From: JBEGTT01 sp041179245
Lineage (GTDB): Bacteria > Pseudomonadota > Gammaproteobacteria > Burkholderiales > Rhodocyclaceae
DNA length: 9,929 nt
Assembly: GCA_041179245.1 (NCBI GenBank)
Contig: JBEGTT010000057.1
Span: 1 to 9,929 of the forward strand
Direction of reading: 5' to 3'
Shown here: in pieces, positions 1 to 7,112 of the stretch
Numbering within the stretch: the stretch's first letter is position 1
Layout of the letters: every line of letters starts with the position of its first letter
Notes under the pieces: model-generated
Told to the model about the DNA's origin: nothing
What the model saw: the letters and a program-made list of their open reading frames with translations, nothing else
Database searches by the model: none
Position numbers and translations under genes: made by a program

Positions 1-1
1 T

Positions 2-1063
2 ATTCGAATGGACCGGGGCTGGGGTGACCACGTCTCAGCCTTTGGCCTTGAACAAATTGATTTCAGCCGTACTGAAAACCAAAATTTTGGCGGCACCTAC
101 GTTGCCAATGATCTTTTCCATGTCAAGGAACGTCAGAATGTGGCGTGGTTGCAAGATGAATGGAGTCTAAGCAAAGACTTCTCCATGACCTCCGGCTTAC
201 GCAATGAAGCGATTACCCTTGAGGCCGATTCCCGCTCTTCATCCCATGGCCTTTTGTCCCCTTCCGTCGCAGCCCGTTGGGAATTTATTGATAGCTGGGT
301 TTTCCGCTCATCCTTGGGGACAGGTATCAAGGCCCCTAAACTAGAAGAAATCACCAATGCACCGATCCGTTCGACCAGTGCCAACAATCCGCTTGAACCA
401 GATCGCCGTGGTAACCCAGATGTCCGCCCAGAAAAATCAGTCAATCTAGAATTTGCACTTGAACACTATTGGCCAGAAGAAATTGCCGTGGTGGGCACCA
501 ATCTGTATTTCCGCGAGACTGAAGATTTTATTGAGCGTCGTAGTACACAGGAATCAGGTCGCTGGGTTGAGCGTCCCTACAATGAAGGAACTGCGAAACA
601 CACAGGATTTGAGGTCGATGGAAAAATCAAGACCGATCAAATGGGGTTAAAAGGTGGATCATTCCGCTCACACCTAACACTACCACATGCCCGAGTTGAA
701 GACTCCCGCCTTGGAATAACACGAAATGCACGAGAGGTGCCCGCCTACATCTGGACATTTGGTTACGACCAGTCACTGCCCAAACTCACCTCCAATGCAG
801 GTTTCTTATTGCAGCAAACCGGCAAAACCAAAACCGACGTAGCCGGTGAACAATGGGCTGAAACCAAATCGCGTTCAGTGCTCGATGCGTATTGGGTCAG
901 AAAAGTAACCCCCACCGTCAATCTTCGCCTAACGCTACAAAACATCCTTGGTGAAGATACTCGTAGAACCGTGCGGGCGTACTCCGGTGGACAAGATTGG
1001 CAATTGGGCAGTCTCGACAAGCTGCCACGTTCGTTTCTGCTGACACTCGAAGGCAAGTGGTAA
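2..1063 (+). CDS. TonB-dependent outer-membrane receptor, C-terminal part (5' end outside window)
   Basis: This is the beta-barrel portion of a TonB-dependent receptor, an outer-membrane transporter for iron chelates, haem, cobalamin or similar ligands powered by TonB-ExbBD. The frame is open from the first bases of the window, so the Met at position 8 is internal and the signal peptide, TonB box and plug domain lie to the left. Counting from that Met, family hallmarks are GIKAPKLEEI at about 106-115 (the usual GF+AP-L-E barrel motif), GNPDVRPEKSVNLE at about 135-148 (the NP-L-PE-S-N-E motif), TGFEVDGKIK in a later strand, and an aromatic C-terminal end, RSFLLTLEGKW, typical of BamA-inserted barrels. 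About 353 codons are visible; full receptors are usually 600-800 residues. The substrate cannot be read from this part. A cytochrome c' gene follows 46 bp downstream on the same strand. The family call is secure; ligand specificity is unknown. Confidence 0.9.
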   Translation: MRMDRGWGDHVSAFGLEQIDFSRTENQNFGGTYVANDLFHVKERQNVAWLQDEWSLSKDFSMTSGLRNEAITLEADSRSSSHGLLSPSVAARWEFIDSWVFRSSLGTGIKAPKLEEITNAPIRSTSANNPLEPDRRGNPDVRPEKSVNLEFALEHYWPEEIAVVGTNLYFRETEDFIERRSTQESGRWVERPYNEGTAKHTGFEVDGKIKTDQMGLKGGSFRSHLTLPHARVEDSRLGITRNAREVPAYIWTFGYDQSLPKLTSNAGFLLQQTGKTKTDVAGEQWAETKSRSVLDAYWVRKVTPTVNLRLTLQNILGEDTRRTVRAYSGGQDWQLGSLDKLPRSFLLTLEGKW

Positions 1064-1096
1064 AGAATGAGTAACCCAAACACCCATTTAACACCG

Positions 1097-1102
1097 TGAG
1101 GA
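1097..1102 (+). promoter_or_regulatory. Ribosome binding site for the cytochrome c' gene
   Basis: TGAGGA lies seven bases before the ATG at 1110, a good Shine-Dalgarno match and spacing. It supports this start, which also gives a clean signal peptide. I see no obvious promoter or terminator in the short gap after the receptor stop, so co-transcription with the receptor gene is plausible. Confidence 0.6.
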
Positions 1103-1109
1103 ATTCGGT

Positions 1110-1580
1110 ATGAAACGCAGGCTTGGCCAGTTATTTATTGTTGTCTTGGTGATGGCTCATTCGGTAACCGTCTTTGCCCAACAAACCAAACCGGAAACCA
1201 TCATCAAATGGCGTCAGTCGGCTTATCAGGTCATTGTCTGGAACATGTCGAGAATCAAGAACAGTCTTGAAGGCCCTGTATTTGATCGCGAAGAAATCAC
1301 CCGCTCAGCCAATGTAATTGCCACACTAGCCAACGCTGGCATGGGGTCGCTGTACGCACCGGGCACTGAAACGGGATATGGATGGAAGGAAACGAGGGTT
1401 AAACCTGCTCTCTTCAAAAACCCTCAGCAGGCGACAGAATTGGCTGGAAATTTTTCTCGGGAATCGGCAGAGATGTTCAAATTGTCCCCAACGGCTGACG
1501 TTTCTGCTTTGCGTTCCCAGTACACTAAACTGAGCAAAACCTGCCGCGCTTGCCACGACGAGCTCAAGTTTAAGGATTAA
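1110..1580 (+). CDS. Cytochrome c' (periplasmic four-helix-bundle c-type cytochrome)
   Basis: This is a 156-residue secreted monohaem cytochrome of the cytochrome c'/c-556 family. Residues 1-23 form a Sec signal peptide (basic MKRR, hydrophobic core, VFA before the predicted cut), leaving a mature protein of about 133 residues, close to family size. The haem site is CRACH at 145-149, near the C-terminus as in class II cytochromes: Cys145 and Cys148 bind haem covalently and His149 is the axial ligand. KWRQSAY at 33-39 and PGTETG in the middle resemble the recalled Alcaligenes cytochrome c' sequence. In that alignment the distal pocket position (Leu16 in Alcaligenes) is Tyr39, which is residue 16 of the predicted mature protein. 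No Met sits where c-556 proteins carry their sixth ligand, favouring five-coordinate cytochrome c'. The proximal basic residue (Arg124 in Alcaligenes) appears as Lys153. Family members bind NO and CO and can relieve nitrosative stress; the role here is inferred. It lies 46 bp downstream of the receptor gene. Confidence 0.9.
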   Translation: MKRRLGQLFIVVLVMAHSVTVFAQQTKPETIIKWRQSAYQVIVWNMSRIKNSLEGPVFDREEITRSANVIATLANAGMGSLYAPGTETGYGWKETRVKPALFKNPQQATELAGNFSRESAEMFKLSPTADVSALRSQYTKLSKTCRACHDELKFKD

Positions 1581-1583
1581 CTC

Positions 1584-1596
1584 GCCAATCTTTGGC
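1584..1596. terminator. Small hairpin between two convergent genes (possible weak terminator)
   Basis: GCCAA-TCT-TTGGC is a perfect 5-bp stem with a 3-base loop, filling nearly all of the 16-bp gap between the stop codons of the cytochrome c' gene and the oppositely oriented prepilin peptidase gene. It has no U-tract on either strand and the stem is short, so it is at best a weak or partial bidirectional terminator. Confidence 0.25.
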
Positions 1597-2385
1597 TTAG
1601 GTCAGCAATACAAACAGCGCACCAATTACCAATCCTGGGCCAAACGGAATCTGCGCATCCCGCTGCATGCGCCCCCTACTGATCTGTGCAACGGCTACCG
1701 TCAAGGTTAGCAAGCTTGCGATCAATATCACGTCGGGCAAATGTTGCCATCCAGCCCAAGCTCCTATCGCGCCCAGAAGCTTGACGTCCCCGAACCCAAG
1801 CCCTTCTTTTCCAGTTAGCTTCTGAAAAATATCCCTAATTCCCCACAAGCTGCCGCATCCAACAAATGCCCCGCACACAGCATCAGAAAATATGGCCTGC
1901 CCATATCCCAAAAAACTAGCCAATATTCCCAAGCCTAAAATGCTAAGTGTTAGCACGTCAGGAAGGAGGCAATGATCTAGATCAATCCAAAATAAAGCTA
2001 ACAATCCCAACGACACGGCCAGCAATAACAAGCCTTGTACGGAAATCCCGGATACGCTGAAGGCGAACAATGCTAGCAAGCAACCAGACAACTCAACCGC
2101 CGGATAGCGCCACGAAATAGGCGATTGGCAGCAAACACTACGGCCTCGCAGGTACCAAAAGCTTAACAACGGAACATTTTCCCACCAGCGTATGCGTTGC
2201 CCACATGCCATGCACTGAGAAGGAGGCCATACCAAGTTCAATCGATCTGGATGTTGATGCGTTTCCACGATGCCCAGCATGATCGGCAAACGACAAATCA
2301 CCACATTGATGAAACTGCCCAACACAAGACCTAACAAGGCAATTGAAATGACTTGGGTGGTGGAAAAAAACTGCAAGTAGTGCAT
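1597..2385 (-). CDS. pilD: Prepilin peptidase / N-methyltransferase (A24 family, PilD type)
   Basis: This is an inner-membrane aspartic protease that cleaves the leader of type IV prepilins and type II secretion pseudopilins and, in full-length members, N-methylates the new N-terminus. It has 262 residues, slightly short for PilD (about 280-290). The N-terminal domain has LGLVLGSFINVVICRLP at about 17-34, then a cysteine-bearing cytoplasmic loop (58-86) and SPISWRYPAVEL at 88-99. The catalytic domain has IDLDHCLLPD at 134-143 and GFGD at 197-200, the two Asp-containing motifs of GXGD-type proteases, and ends with a conserved IPFGPGL at 246-252. Several hydrophobic segments fit a polytopic membrane protein. 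The zinc loop is unusual: C58-x-x-C61 is normal but the second pair is C85-C86 instead of C-x-x-C. The start is supported by TAAGGA just upstream and by the family N-terminus. No pilus gene is adjacent here; family confidence is high, and the symbol follows from the family. Confidence 0.9.
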   Translation of the reverse strand: MHYLQFFSTTQVISIALLGLVLGSFINVVICRLPIMLGIVETHQHPDRLNLVWPPSQCMACGQRIRWWENVPLLSFWYLRGRSVCCQSPISWRYPAVELSGCLLALFAFSVSGISVQGLLLLAVSLGLLALFWIDLDHCLLPDVLTLSILGLGILASFLGYGQAIFSDAVCGAFVGCGSLWGIRDIFQKLTGKEGLGFGDVKLLGAIGAWAGWQHLPDVILIASLLTLTVAVAQISRGRMQRDAQIPFGPGLVIGALFVLLT

Positions 2386-2604
2386 AAATCCTTACCCGAT
2401 CCTATTCACGCATTGGGACAAAAAAACACATATGGATAACTTCAAGTGTCGCATTCAATTGAACTGACCTCCCCCCGAGTAACCGAGCCGTTTAATTTAG
2501 AGATTTCTGGAGAAGGTCAGCGCGCAGGACTTCTTCAGAGAACACAAAGGCAAACAAGCGATCCCTTCTGATGCAGTGACCGCCAGCCTTATTCAATCTC
2601 TAGA
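2386..2604. other. Intergenic region between the efflux operon 3' end and the prepilin peptidase 5' end
   Basis: This 219-bp gap should hold the prepilin peptidase promoter and any terminator of the efflux operon. I find no strong -35/-10 pair and no convincing stem-loop with a T-tract for the minus-strand operon. It contains a perfect 10-bp palindrome TTCAATTGAA (2454-2463), a C-rich run (2469-2476), and a part from about 2460 rightwards that could be remnant DNA. Both strands of roughly 2499-2605 have only short open frames without a recognisable start. Confidence 0.5.
2389..2394 (-). promoter_or_regulatory. Ribosome binding site for the prepilin peptidase gene
   Basis: On the minus strand TAAGGA stands three bases before the ATG at 2385-2383. 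Spacing is tighter than usual, but the match is good and no better in-frame start preserves the conserved N-terminal hydrophobic segment. Confidence 0.5.
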
Positions 2605-2611
2605 TCATTGA
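2501..2611 (+). other. Short open frame, possible gene or insertion-sequence remnant
   Basis: Between an in-frame TAG (2498-2500) and a TGA (2609-2611) the plus strand is open for 36 codons with no ATG near its beginning. It includes the protein-like stretches QDFFREHKGKQ and SDAVTASLIQSLDH. The other strand is also open for about 34 codons here, so chance is a real explanation. The tail overlaps the end of the outer-membrane factor gene by a few bases. I do not recognise a family. On the minus strand the left flank reads GGGGGGAGGTCAGTTCA, which vaguely resembles the ends of some IS3-like elements; this is an impression, not a match. It could be an eroded 3' gene fragment, an IS scar, or nothing. 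Confidence 0.2.
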
Positions 2612-4062
2612 TTTGTATTGTTAACTCCTGATGACATTTGCCCACCCACAGCCTTAACCAATGCCAAACCAGCGAGTGAGCGTCTCAGTTTGATATCCAG
2701 CAGACTCCGTTGAGCGGCCAACGCTGTCGCCTGCGATGCGGTGACATTCAGATACGCCACTGTACCGGCCTTGTACTGATGCTCTGTAATTTGTAGCCCT
2801 TGGCTAACACCAGAAACACTGGCTGCCTGGACTTCCTCTTCGGCGGCAAGCACCCGCAAAGTCAGCAATTGATCCTCAACCTCTTGAAAAGCGGTCAGTA
2901 CCGTTTGTCGGTAAACCGCAGTTTTTTGGGCGTGGGTGGCCTCGGCCTGAGCTTTCGCGGCTGACCGTGCGCCACCATCAAAAAGCGTCAGCGCGACGGA
3001 TGGGCCAAATGACCAAAAACGATTGGGGGCACTGATGATGTCGCGGAAGGTATTGTCTTGATAACCCAAAGAACCGCCTAACGAGAATGTCGGGAAAAAT
3101 ACCGCTTGAGCTACGCCAATCTGAGCATTGGCCGCCGCCACTCGACGTTCAGCCGCCGCCACATCGGGCCGAGCGAGCAATAATTGCGCTGGCAAAATGG
3201 CCGGAAGGTTCGGTAAGGGAGGTAAATCACTGGTCGTCGGAACGCTGAATTCAGCGGGTGCTTTACCCACCAATACCGCCATTGCGTGTTCTAGTTGCCC
3301 CTGCTGGATGGACAAATCCAGATATTGTGCCCGCGCAGTATTCAACTGAGTTTCGGCCTGCAAGACATCGGTACGCGGCGCCACCCCTGCTTCATAACGG
3401 CTGCGAGTAATGCCTAACGTGCGGGTATAAGCCGACACGGTTTGGTTCAGTAAATCCTGTTGTCCGTGGTTGGCTTGCCACTGAAAGTAGGCTTGGGCAA
3501 AGGCAATCTGGGCACTCAGAATAGCGGCTTTCAAATCAGCCGCACTTGCCGCCAAAGCGGCCTCGTTACTCTCGACGCCGCGTGAAATCCTGCCCCACAA
3601 ATCGACTTCCCAGCTTGTTGCCGCCGAAACTTTATCCGTCACTCTGACGGCGCCCCCCGTGGTTACACCCCCGGTTGTACCCACTACGCCCTGCCCACGA
3701 GAACTACTCACGGTGGTTGATAAACTGGGCCACCAAGGCGCTCTGGCCGCCGAAAGCAAAGCATCCGCTTGGCGATATTGTGCGGTAAGTAATTCAACAT
3801 TGGGATTGGCTTTTTCCACCTGCAGCAGCCATTGAGCAAGCTCGTGGTCGGCAGGCAATCCCCACCATCGTTCCCACCAAGGACGACTGTCATTTGCGGT
3901 ACGCAAACGATCAACCGGTTGCCAGCGGTTGCCCAGTTCTGCGTCGGCAGAAGTGGCTTGGCGAAACTCAGCAGGTACAGTGATTTCCGGCTTTTTGTAG
4001 TCCGGCCCCAACGCGCAACCAGCCAAGAAACAAACCATCAAATTGAAAAGCACTTTTTTCAT
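2605..4062 (-). CDS. RND efflux outer-membrane factor, NodT/OprM-type lipoprotein (OpmB-like)
   Basis: This is the TolC-like outer-membrane channel of the tripartite pump encoded upstream. It trimerises, spans the outer membrane as a barrel and reaches into the periplasm through a helical tunnel. It has 485 residues, normal for the family. The N-terminus is a lipoprotein signal with lipobox LAGC; Cys16 would be lipidated, and the following Ala fits outer-membrane sorting. GPDYKKPE follows, the classic start of these lipoproteins. Two OEP-type repeats are visible: the first includes SWEVDLWGRI (about 150-159) and RYEAGVAPRTDVLQAE (about 222-237), the second LLLARPDV (about 294-301), ERRVAAANAQIG and SFGPSVALTLFDGG (about 351-364). 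An ATG 24 bp upstream (4086) is in frame, but 4062 is preferred because GGAAG lies five bases before it, the signal then begins MKK, and it overlaps the permease stop as ATGA. Its position last in the operon matches opmB in Pseudomonas muxABC-opmB. Confidence 0.93.
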   Translation of the reverse strand: MKKVLFNLMVCFLAGCALGPDYKKPEITVPAEFRQATSADAELGNRWQPVDRLRTANDSRPWWERWWGLPADHELAQWLLQVEKANPNVELLTAQYRQADALLSAARAPWWPSLSTTVSSSRGQGVVGTTGGVTTGGAVRVTDKVSAATSWEVDLWGRISRGVESNEAALAASAADLKAAILSAQIAFAQAYFQWQANHGQQDLLNQTVSAYTRTLGITRSRYEAGVAPRTDVLQAETQLNTARAQYLDLSIQQGQLEHAMAVLVGKAPAEFSVPTTSDLPPLPNLPAILPAQLLLARPDVAAAERRVAAANAQIGVAQAVFFPTFSLGGSLGYQDNTFRDIISAPNRFWSFGPSVALTLFDGGARSAAKAQAEATHAQKTAVYRQTVLTAFQEVEDQLLTLRVLAAEEEVQAASVSGVSQGLQITEHQYKAGTVAYLNVTASQATALAAQRSLLDIKLRRSLAGLALVKAVGGQMSSGVNNTNQ

Positions 4063-7000
4063 AACATCTTCCGAAATAGCCGCCACTTGGACAGTTTTTC
4101 CATATACAAATACACCACCGGCGTGGTGTACAAGGTCAAAATCTGACTAAACAACAAACCACCGACAATCGAAATCCCTAGCGGCTGGCGTAATTCGGCC
4201 CCATCTCCCGTCCCCAGCGCCAACGGCAAAGCACCAAACATAGCCGCAAAGGTGGTCATCATAATTGGGCGAAAACGCAGCACACAGGCTTCGTGAATCG
4301 CCGCTTGGGGTGTCAGCCCCCGCTCCCGTTGTGCCGCTAACGCAAAATCGATCATGATGATGGCGTTCTTTTTCACAATACCAATGAGCAAGAAAATCCC
4401 GATTAAGGCGATTACGCTAAATTCAGACTTAAACGCCATTAAAGCCAACAAAGCGCCAACACCAGCCGAGGGTAATGTCGACAGAATCGTTACCGGGTGA
4501 ATCAGGCTTTCGTACAAGATCCCCAGCACGATATACACCGCCAGAATAGCGACTAGGATCAGTGTCGGTTGTTTGGAAAAAGTTCCCTGAAAGGCTTTCG
4601 CCGTTCCCTCAAAGCTGCCTTGGACACTCGCCGGTACACGCAAATCACGCCAGGCGCCTTCAATCGCTGATTTGGCATCGGACAATGAAGTGCCCAGCGG
4701 CAAATTAAAAGAAATGGTGCTGGCCGGAAAACCGGCTTGGTGGTTTACCCCTAATGGCGCTGAGGTCACTTCCCAGCGAGCAAAGGCCGATAGCGGAATT
4801 GGGGCACCCGTTGCGGATACAAACCATGTTCGGGACAAGGTTTCCGGCCCTTGCAAATCGTCAGCGCTGGCTTCCAAAACCACCCGATATTGATTCAGTG
4901 GGTTGTAAATCGTGGACACCAAACGCTGACCAAACAAGTCATTCAAGGTGGCGTTGACCTGTTTCTGGTTGAGTCCCAGTCGATTAAGCGTATCCCGGTC
5001 AATCACCAAGGTGGTTTGTAGACCTTTGTCCTGCTGGTCGGTATTCACATCCGCCAACTCGGGCAACTCCCGAAAAGCGCGCCGGACATTGGTTTCCCAC
5101 GTTTGCAACTCTTCCAGAGAGTCGGCCTGAATGGCGTACTGGAACTGGGCATTACTCGGCCGCCCACCAATCCGAATATCCTGAACGCCTTGCAAAAACA
5201 AGCTTGCCCCCGGCACACGGCCCAGTTTTCCGCGCAGTCGGTTAATCACTTCCTCCAACGAAACGTCCCGTTCCGCCAACGGCTTCAAGGCAATAAACAT
5301 CTGCCCCCCATTGCGTTGCGAACCGCCGGTAAACCCAATCACGTTGAGCACCGCTTCATCCTGCTGAACGATCTCGACAAACTGCGCCAACTTACCGCGC
5401 ATCGCTTGAAAGGAAATACTCTGATCGGCCTGAATAAAACCCATCACCCGGCCCGTATCCTGCTGCGGAAAAAAGCCCTTGGGCACGATGGCATAGAGAT
5501 AAACATTCAGGCCAATGGTGGTCAACAAAATCAGCATGATGGTTCGCGGATGGCGTAAAGCCCAATCAAGTGAGTGACGATAAGTGGCCAAACCCGGCGT
5601 TGATGGCGTCACCCCTTCTCGCTTCCGCAACCACCGCGCCGACAGCATCGGCGTCATGGTCAGGGAAACAATCAGCGAAACACCAATAGCAGCGGTTAAC
5701 GTAATGGCGAACTCGCTGAACAAGCGCCCGACAATTCCGCCCATCAACAAAATCGGAATAAATACGGCAACCAGCGACAAACTCATCGCCAGCACGGTGA
5801 ATCCCACTTCCCTAACGCCTTTTAAGGCCGCATCAAAGGGGGAAATACCGTTTTCCAGATGGCGGCTAATGTTTTCCAACACCACCACCGCGTCGTCAAC
5901 GACAAACCCCGTCGCCACCGTCAGGGCCATCAAGGAAATATTGTTTAGGCTGAACCCAGCCAGATACATCACCGCAAAGGTCGTAATCAGTGACACCGGC
6001 ACTACGACGCTGGGAATCAGGGCTGCCCGTGCATTTTTCAGAAACAAAAACACCACCATCACCACCAGCGCTACGGCCAGCATCAAAGACCGCTCGACTT
6101 CCCGCAAAGAGGCTCGAATGGTAGGTGTACGGTCCATCACTTCCGATAAATCCATCGCGGCGGGGATGGTGGCCCGCAACATCGGCAGCAAGGTTTTAAT
6201 CCGTCCTACTGTTTCGATGATGTTGGCGCCGGGCTGTCTGGTAATCAACAAAATGACTGCTGGCTGGCCATTAAACAAACCCATATTACGCACATCCTGT
6301 GCCCCATCTTCCACCTTGGCGACATCACTTAAACGAACACCCGTACCGTTTTTCCACGCCAGCAATAAAGGCTGATATTCCGCTGCGGTGCGCGCTTGAT
6401 CGTTGGCCAAAATTTGCCATTGGTGTTGGTCATCTTCCAGAAAACCTTTCGGACGATTGGCATTGGTCGCCACGATGGCATTACGTACATCTTCCATCCC
6501 CAAACCCAGTGAGGTCAGCGTAGCTGCATTCACCGCCACACGGACGGCGGGCAAGGAGCTCCCTCCGACTGATACCTGCCCCACCCCTTCAACCTGCGCA
6601 ATTTTTTGCGCCAGAATGGTCGAAGCGGCATCGTACATTTCGGCTCGTGAATAACGTTTGGAGGTCAGCGCCAAAATCATCACCGGCGCATCAGCTGGAT
6701 TCACCTTGCGATAGGTCGGGCTATTCGGCAATCCCGTGGGCAGCGTGGTACGGGCGGCATTGATCGCCGCTTGGACGTCCCGAGCTGCGCCATTGATGTC
6801 ACGATTTAGGTCGAACTGCAGGCTGATGCGGGTATTCCCTAAGGTGCTGGACGAGGTCATTTCGGTAATACCGGCAATCTGACCAAAAGAACGTTCCAAA
6901 GGCGTGGCGACTGTTGCTGCCATGGTTTCCGGGCTGGCACCGGGCAAATTAGCCGACACAGAGATGCTGGGGAAATCCACCTGCGGCAAAGGCGCTACAG

Positions 7001-7112
7001 GTAGCAGCCGAAAGGCAACCAAACCTAACAAGGTCATCGCCAAAGTCAGCAAAGTGGTAGCGACGGGCCGATGAATCGACCATGCGAAGAACCGGTCCAA
7101 ACGAGTGGTCAC
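4059..7112 (-). CDS. mdtC: RND multidrug efflux permease, MdtC/MuxC type
   Basis: This is an inner-membrane proton/drug antiporter of the hydrophobe/amphiphile efflux (HAE1) RND family. It is complete at 1017 residues (E. coli MdtC is 1025). The order is a cytoplasmic start, TM1 (about 16-37), the first periplasmic porter/docking half, a TM2-TM6 block from about 335, the second periplasmic half, and a final TM block from about 855. Relay residues are present: Asp406-Asp407 in GFVVDDAVVVLENI and Lys915 in GIVKKNAIIMIDFA, equivalent to the AcrB Asp pair and TM10 Lys. MdtC-like segments include LPVAPLPQVDFP, SGATPE-like LPGASPETMA, DINGAARDVQAAINAA, VGGSSLPAVRV and DQSISFQAMRGKL. In E. coli two MdtB and one MdtC form the functional trimer. 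The start codon is GTG and overlaps the upstream permease stop as GTGA. No clear Shine-Dalgarno precedes it, so translational coupling is likely. No frameshift or missing motif was seen. MuxC is the equivalent Pseudomonas name. Confidence 0.95.
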   Translation of the reverse strand: MTTRLDRFFAWSIHRPVATTLLTLAMTLLGLVAFRLLPVAPLPQVDFPSISVSANLPGASPETMAATVATPLERSFGQIAGITEMTSSSTLGNTRISLQFDLNRDINGAARDVQAAINAARTTLPTGLPNSPTYRKVNPADAPVMILALTSKRYSRAEMYDAASTILAQKIAQVEGVGQVSVGGSSLPAVRVAVNAATLTSLGLGMEDVRNAIVATNANRPKGFLEDDQHQWQILANDQARTAAEYQPLLLAWKNGTGVRLSDVAKVEDGAQDVRNMGLFNGQPAVILLITRQPGANIIETVGRIKTLLPMLRATIPAAMDLSEVMDRTPTIRASLREVERSLMLAVALVVMVVFLFLKNARAALIPSVVVPVSLITTFAVMYLAGFSLNNISLMALTVATGFVVDDAVVVLENISRHLENGISPFDAALKGVREVGFTVLAMSLSLVAVFIPILLMGGIVGRLFSEFAITLTAAIGVSLIVSLTMTPMLSARWLRKREGVTPSTPGLATYRHSLDWALRHPRTIMLILLTTIGLNVYLYAIVPKGFFPQQDTGRVMGFIQADQSISFQAMRGKLAQFVEIVQQDEAVLNVIGFTGGSQRNGGQMFIALKPLAERDVSLEEVINRLRGKLGRVPGASLFLQGVQDIRIGGRPSNAQFQYAIQADSLEELQTWETNVRRAFRELPELADVNTDQQDKGLQTTLVIDRDTLNRLGLNQKQVNATLNDLFGQRLVSTIYNPLNQYRVVLEASADDLQGPETLSRTWFVSATGAPIPLSAFARWEVTSAPLGVNHQAGFPASTISFNLPLGTSLSDAKSAIEGAWRDLRVPASVQGSFEGTAKAFQGTFSKQPTLILVAILAVYIVLGILYESLIHPVTILSTLPSAGVGALLALMAFKSEFSVIALIGIFLLIGIVKKNAIIMIDFALAAQRERGLTPQAAIHEACVLRFRPIMMTTFAAMFGALPLALGTGDGAELRQPLGISIVGGLLFSQILTLYTTPVVYLYMEKLSKWRLFRKML
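4068..4072 (-). promoter_or_regulatory. Ribosome binding site that fixes the outer-membrane factor start
   Basis: GGAAG on the minus strand sits five bases before the ATG at 4062-4060, inside the last codons of the upstream permease gene. It favours this start over the in-frame ATG at 4086. With the ATGA overlap it allows both translational coupling and direct initiation. Confidence 0.65.

Noticed and set aside
8..10. ATG at position 8 as the true start of the TonB-dependent receptor
   Set aside because: The protein would lack a signal peptide and plug domain, and the frame is open upstream to the edge. The gene is cut by the window.
4063..4086. Upstream ATG (4086) as the start of the outer-membrane factor
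   Set aside because: It would add eight residues before a standard lipoprotein signal and overlap the permease further. The ATG at 4062 has a well-spaced GGAAG and an MKK signal start.
5103..5558. A 151-codon plus-strand open frame inside the MdtC-type permease gene
   Set aside because: It is antisense to conserved RND coding sequence and has no recognisable protein features.
5584..6375. A 263-codon open frame on the plus strand inside the MdtC-type permease gene
   Set aside because: It is antisense to a complete, strongly conserved RND gene. Its composition is rich in Thr, Ser, Arg and Ile with no recognisable domain, as expected from the complement of hydrophobic codons.
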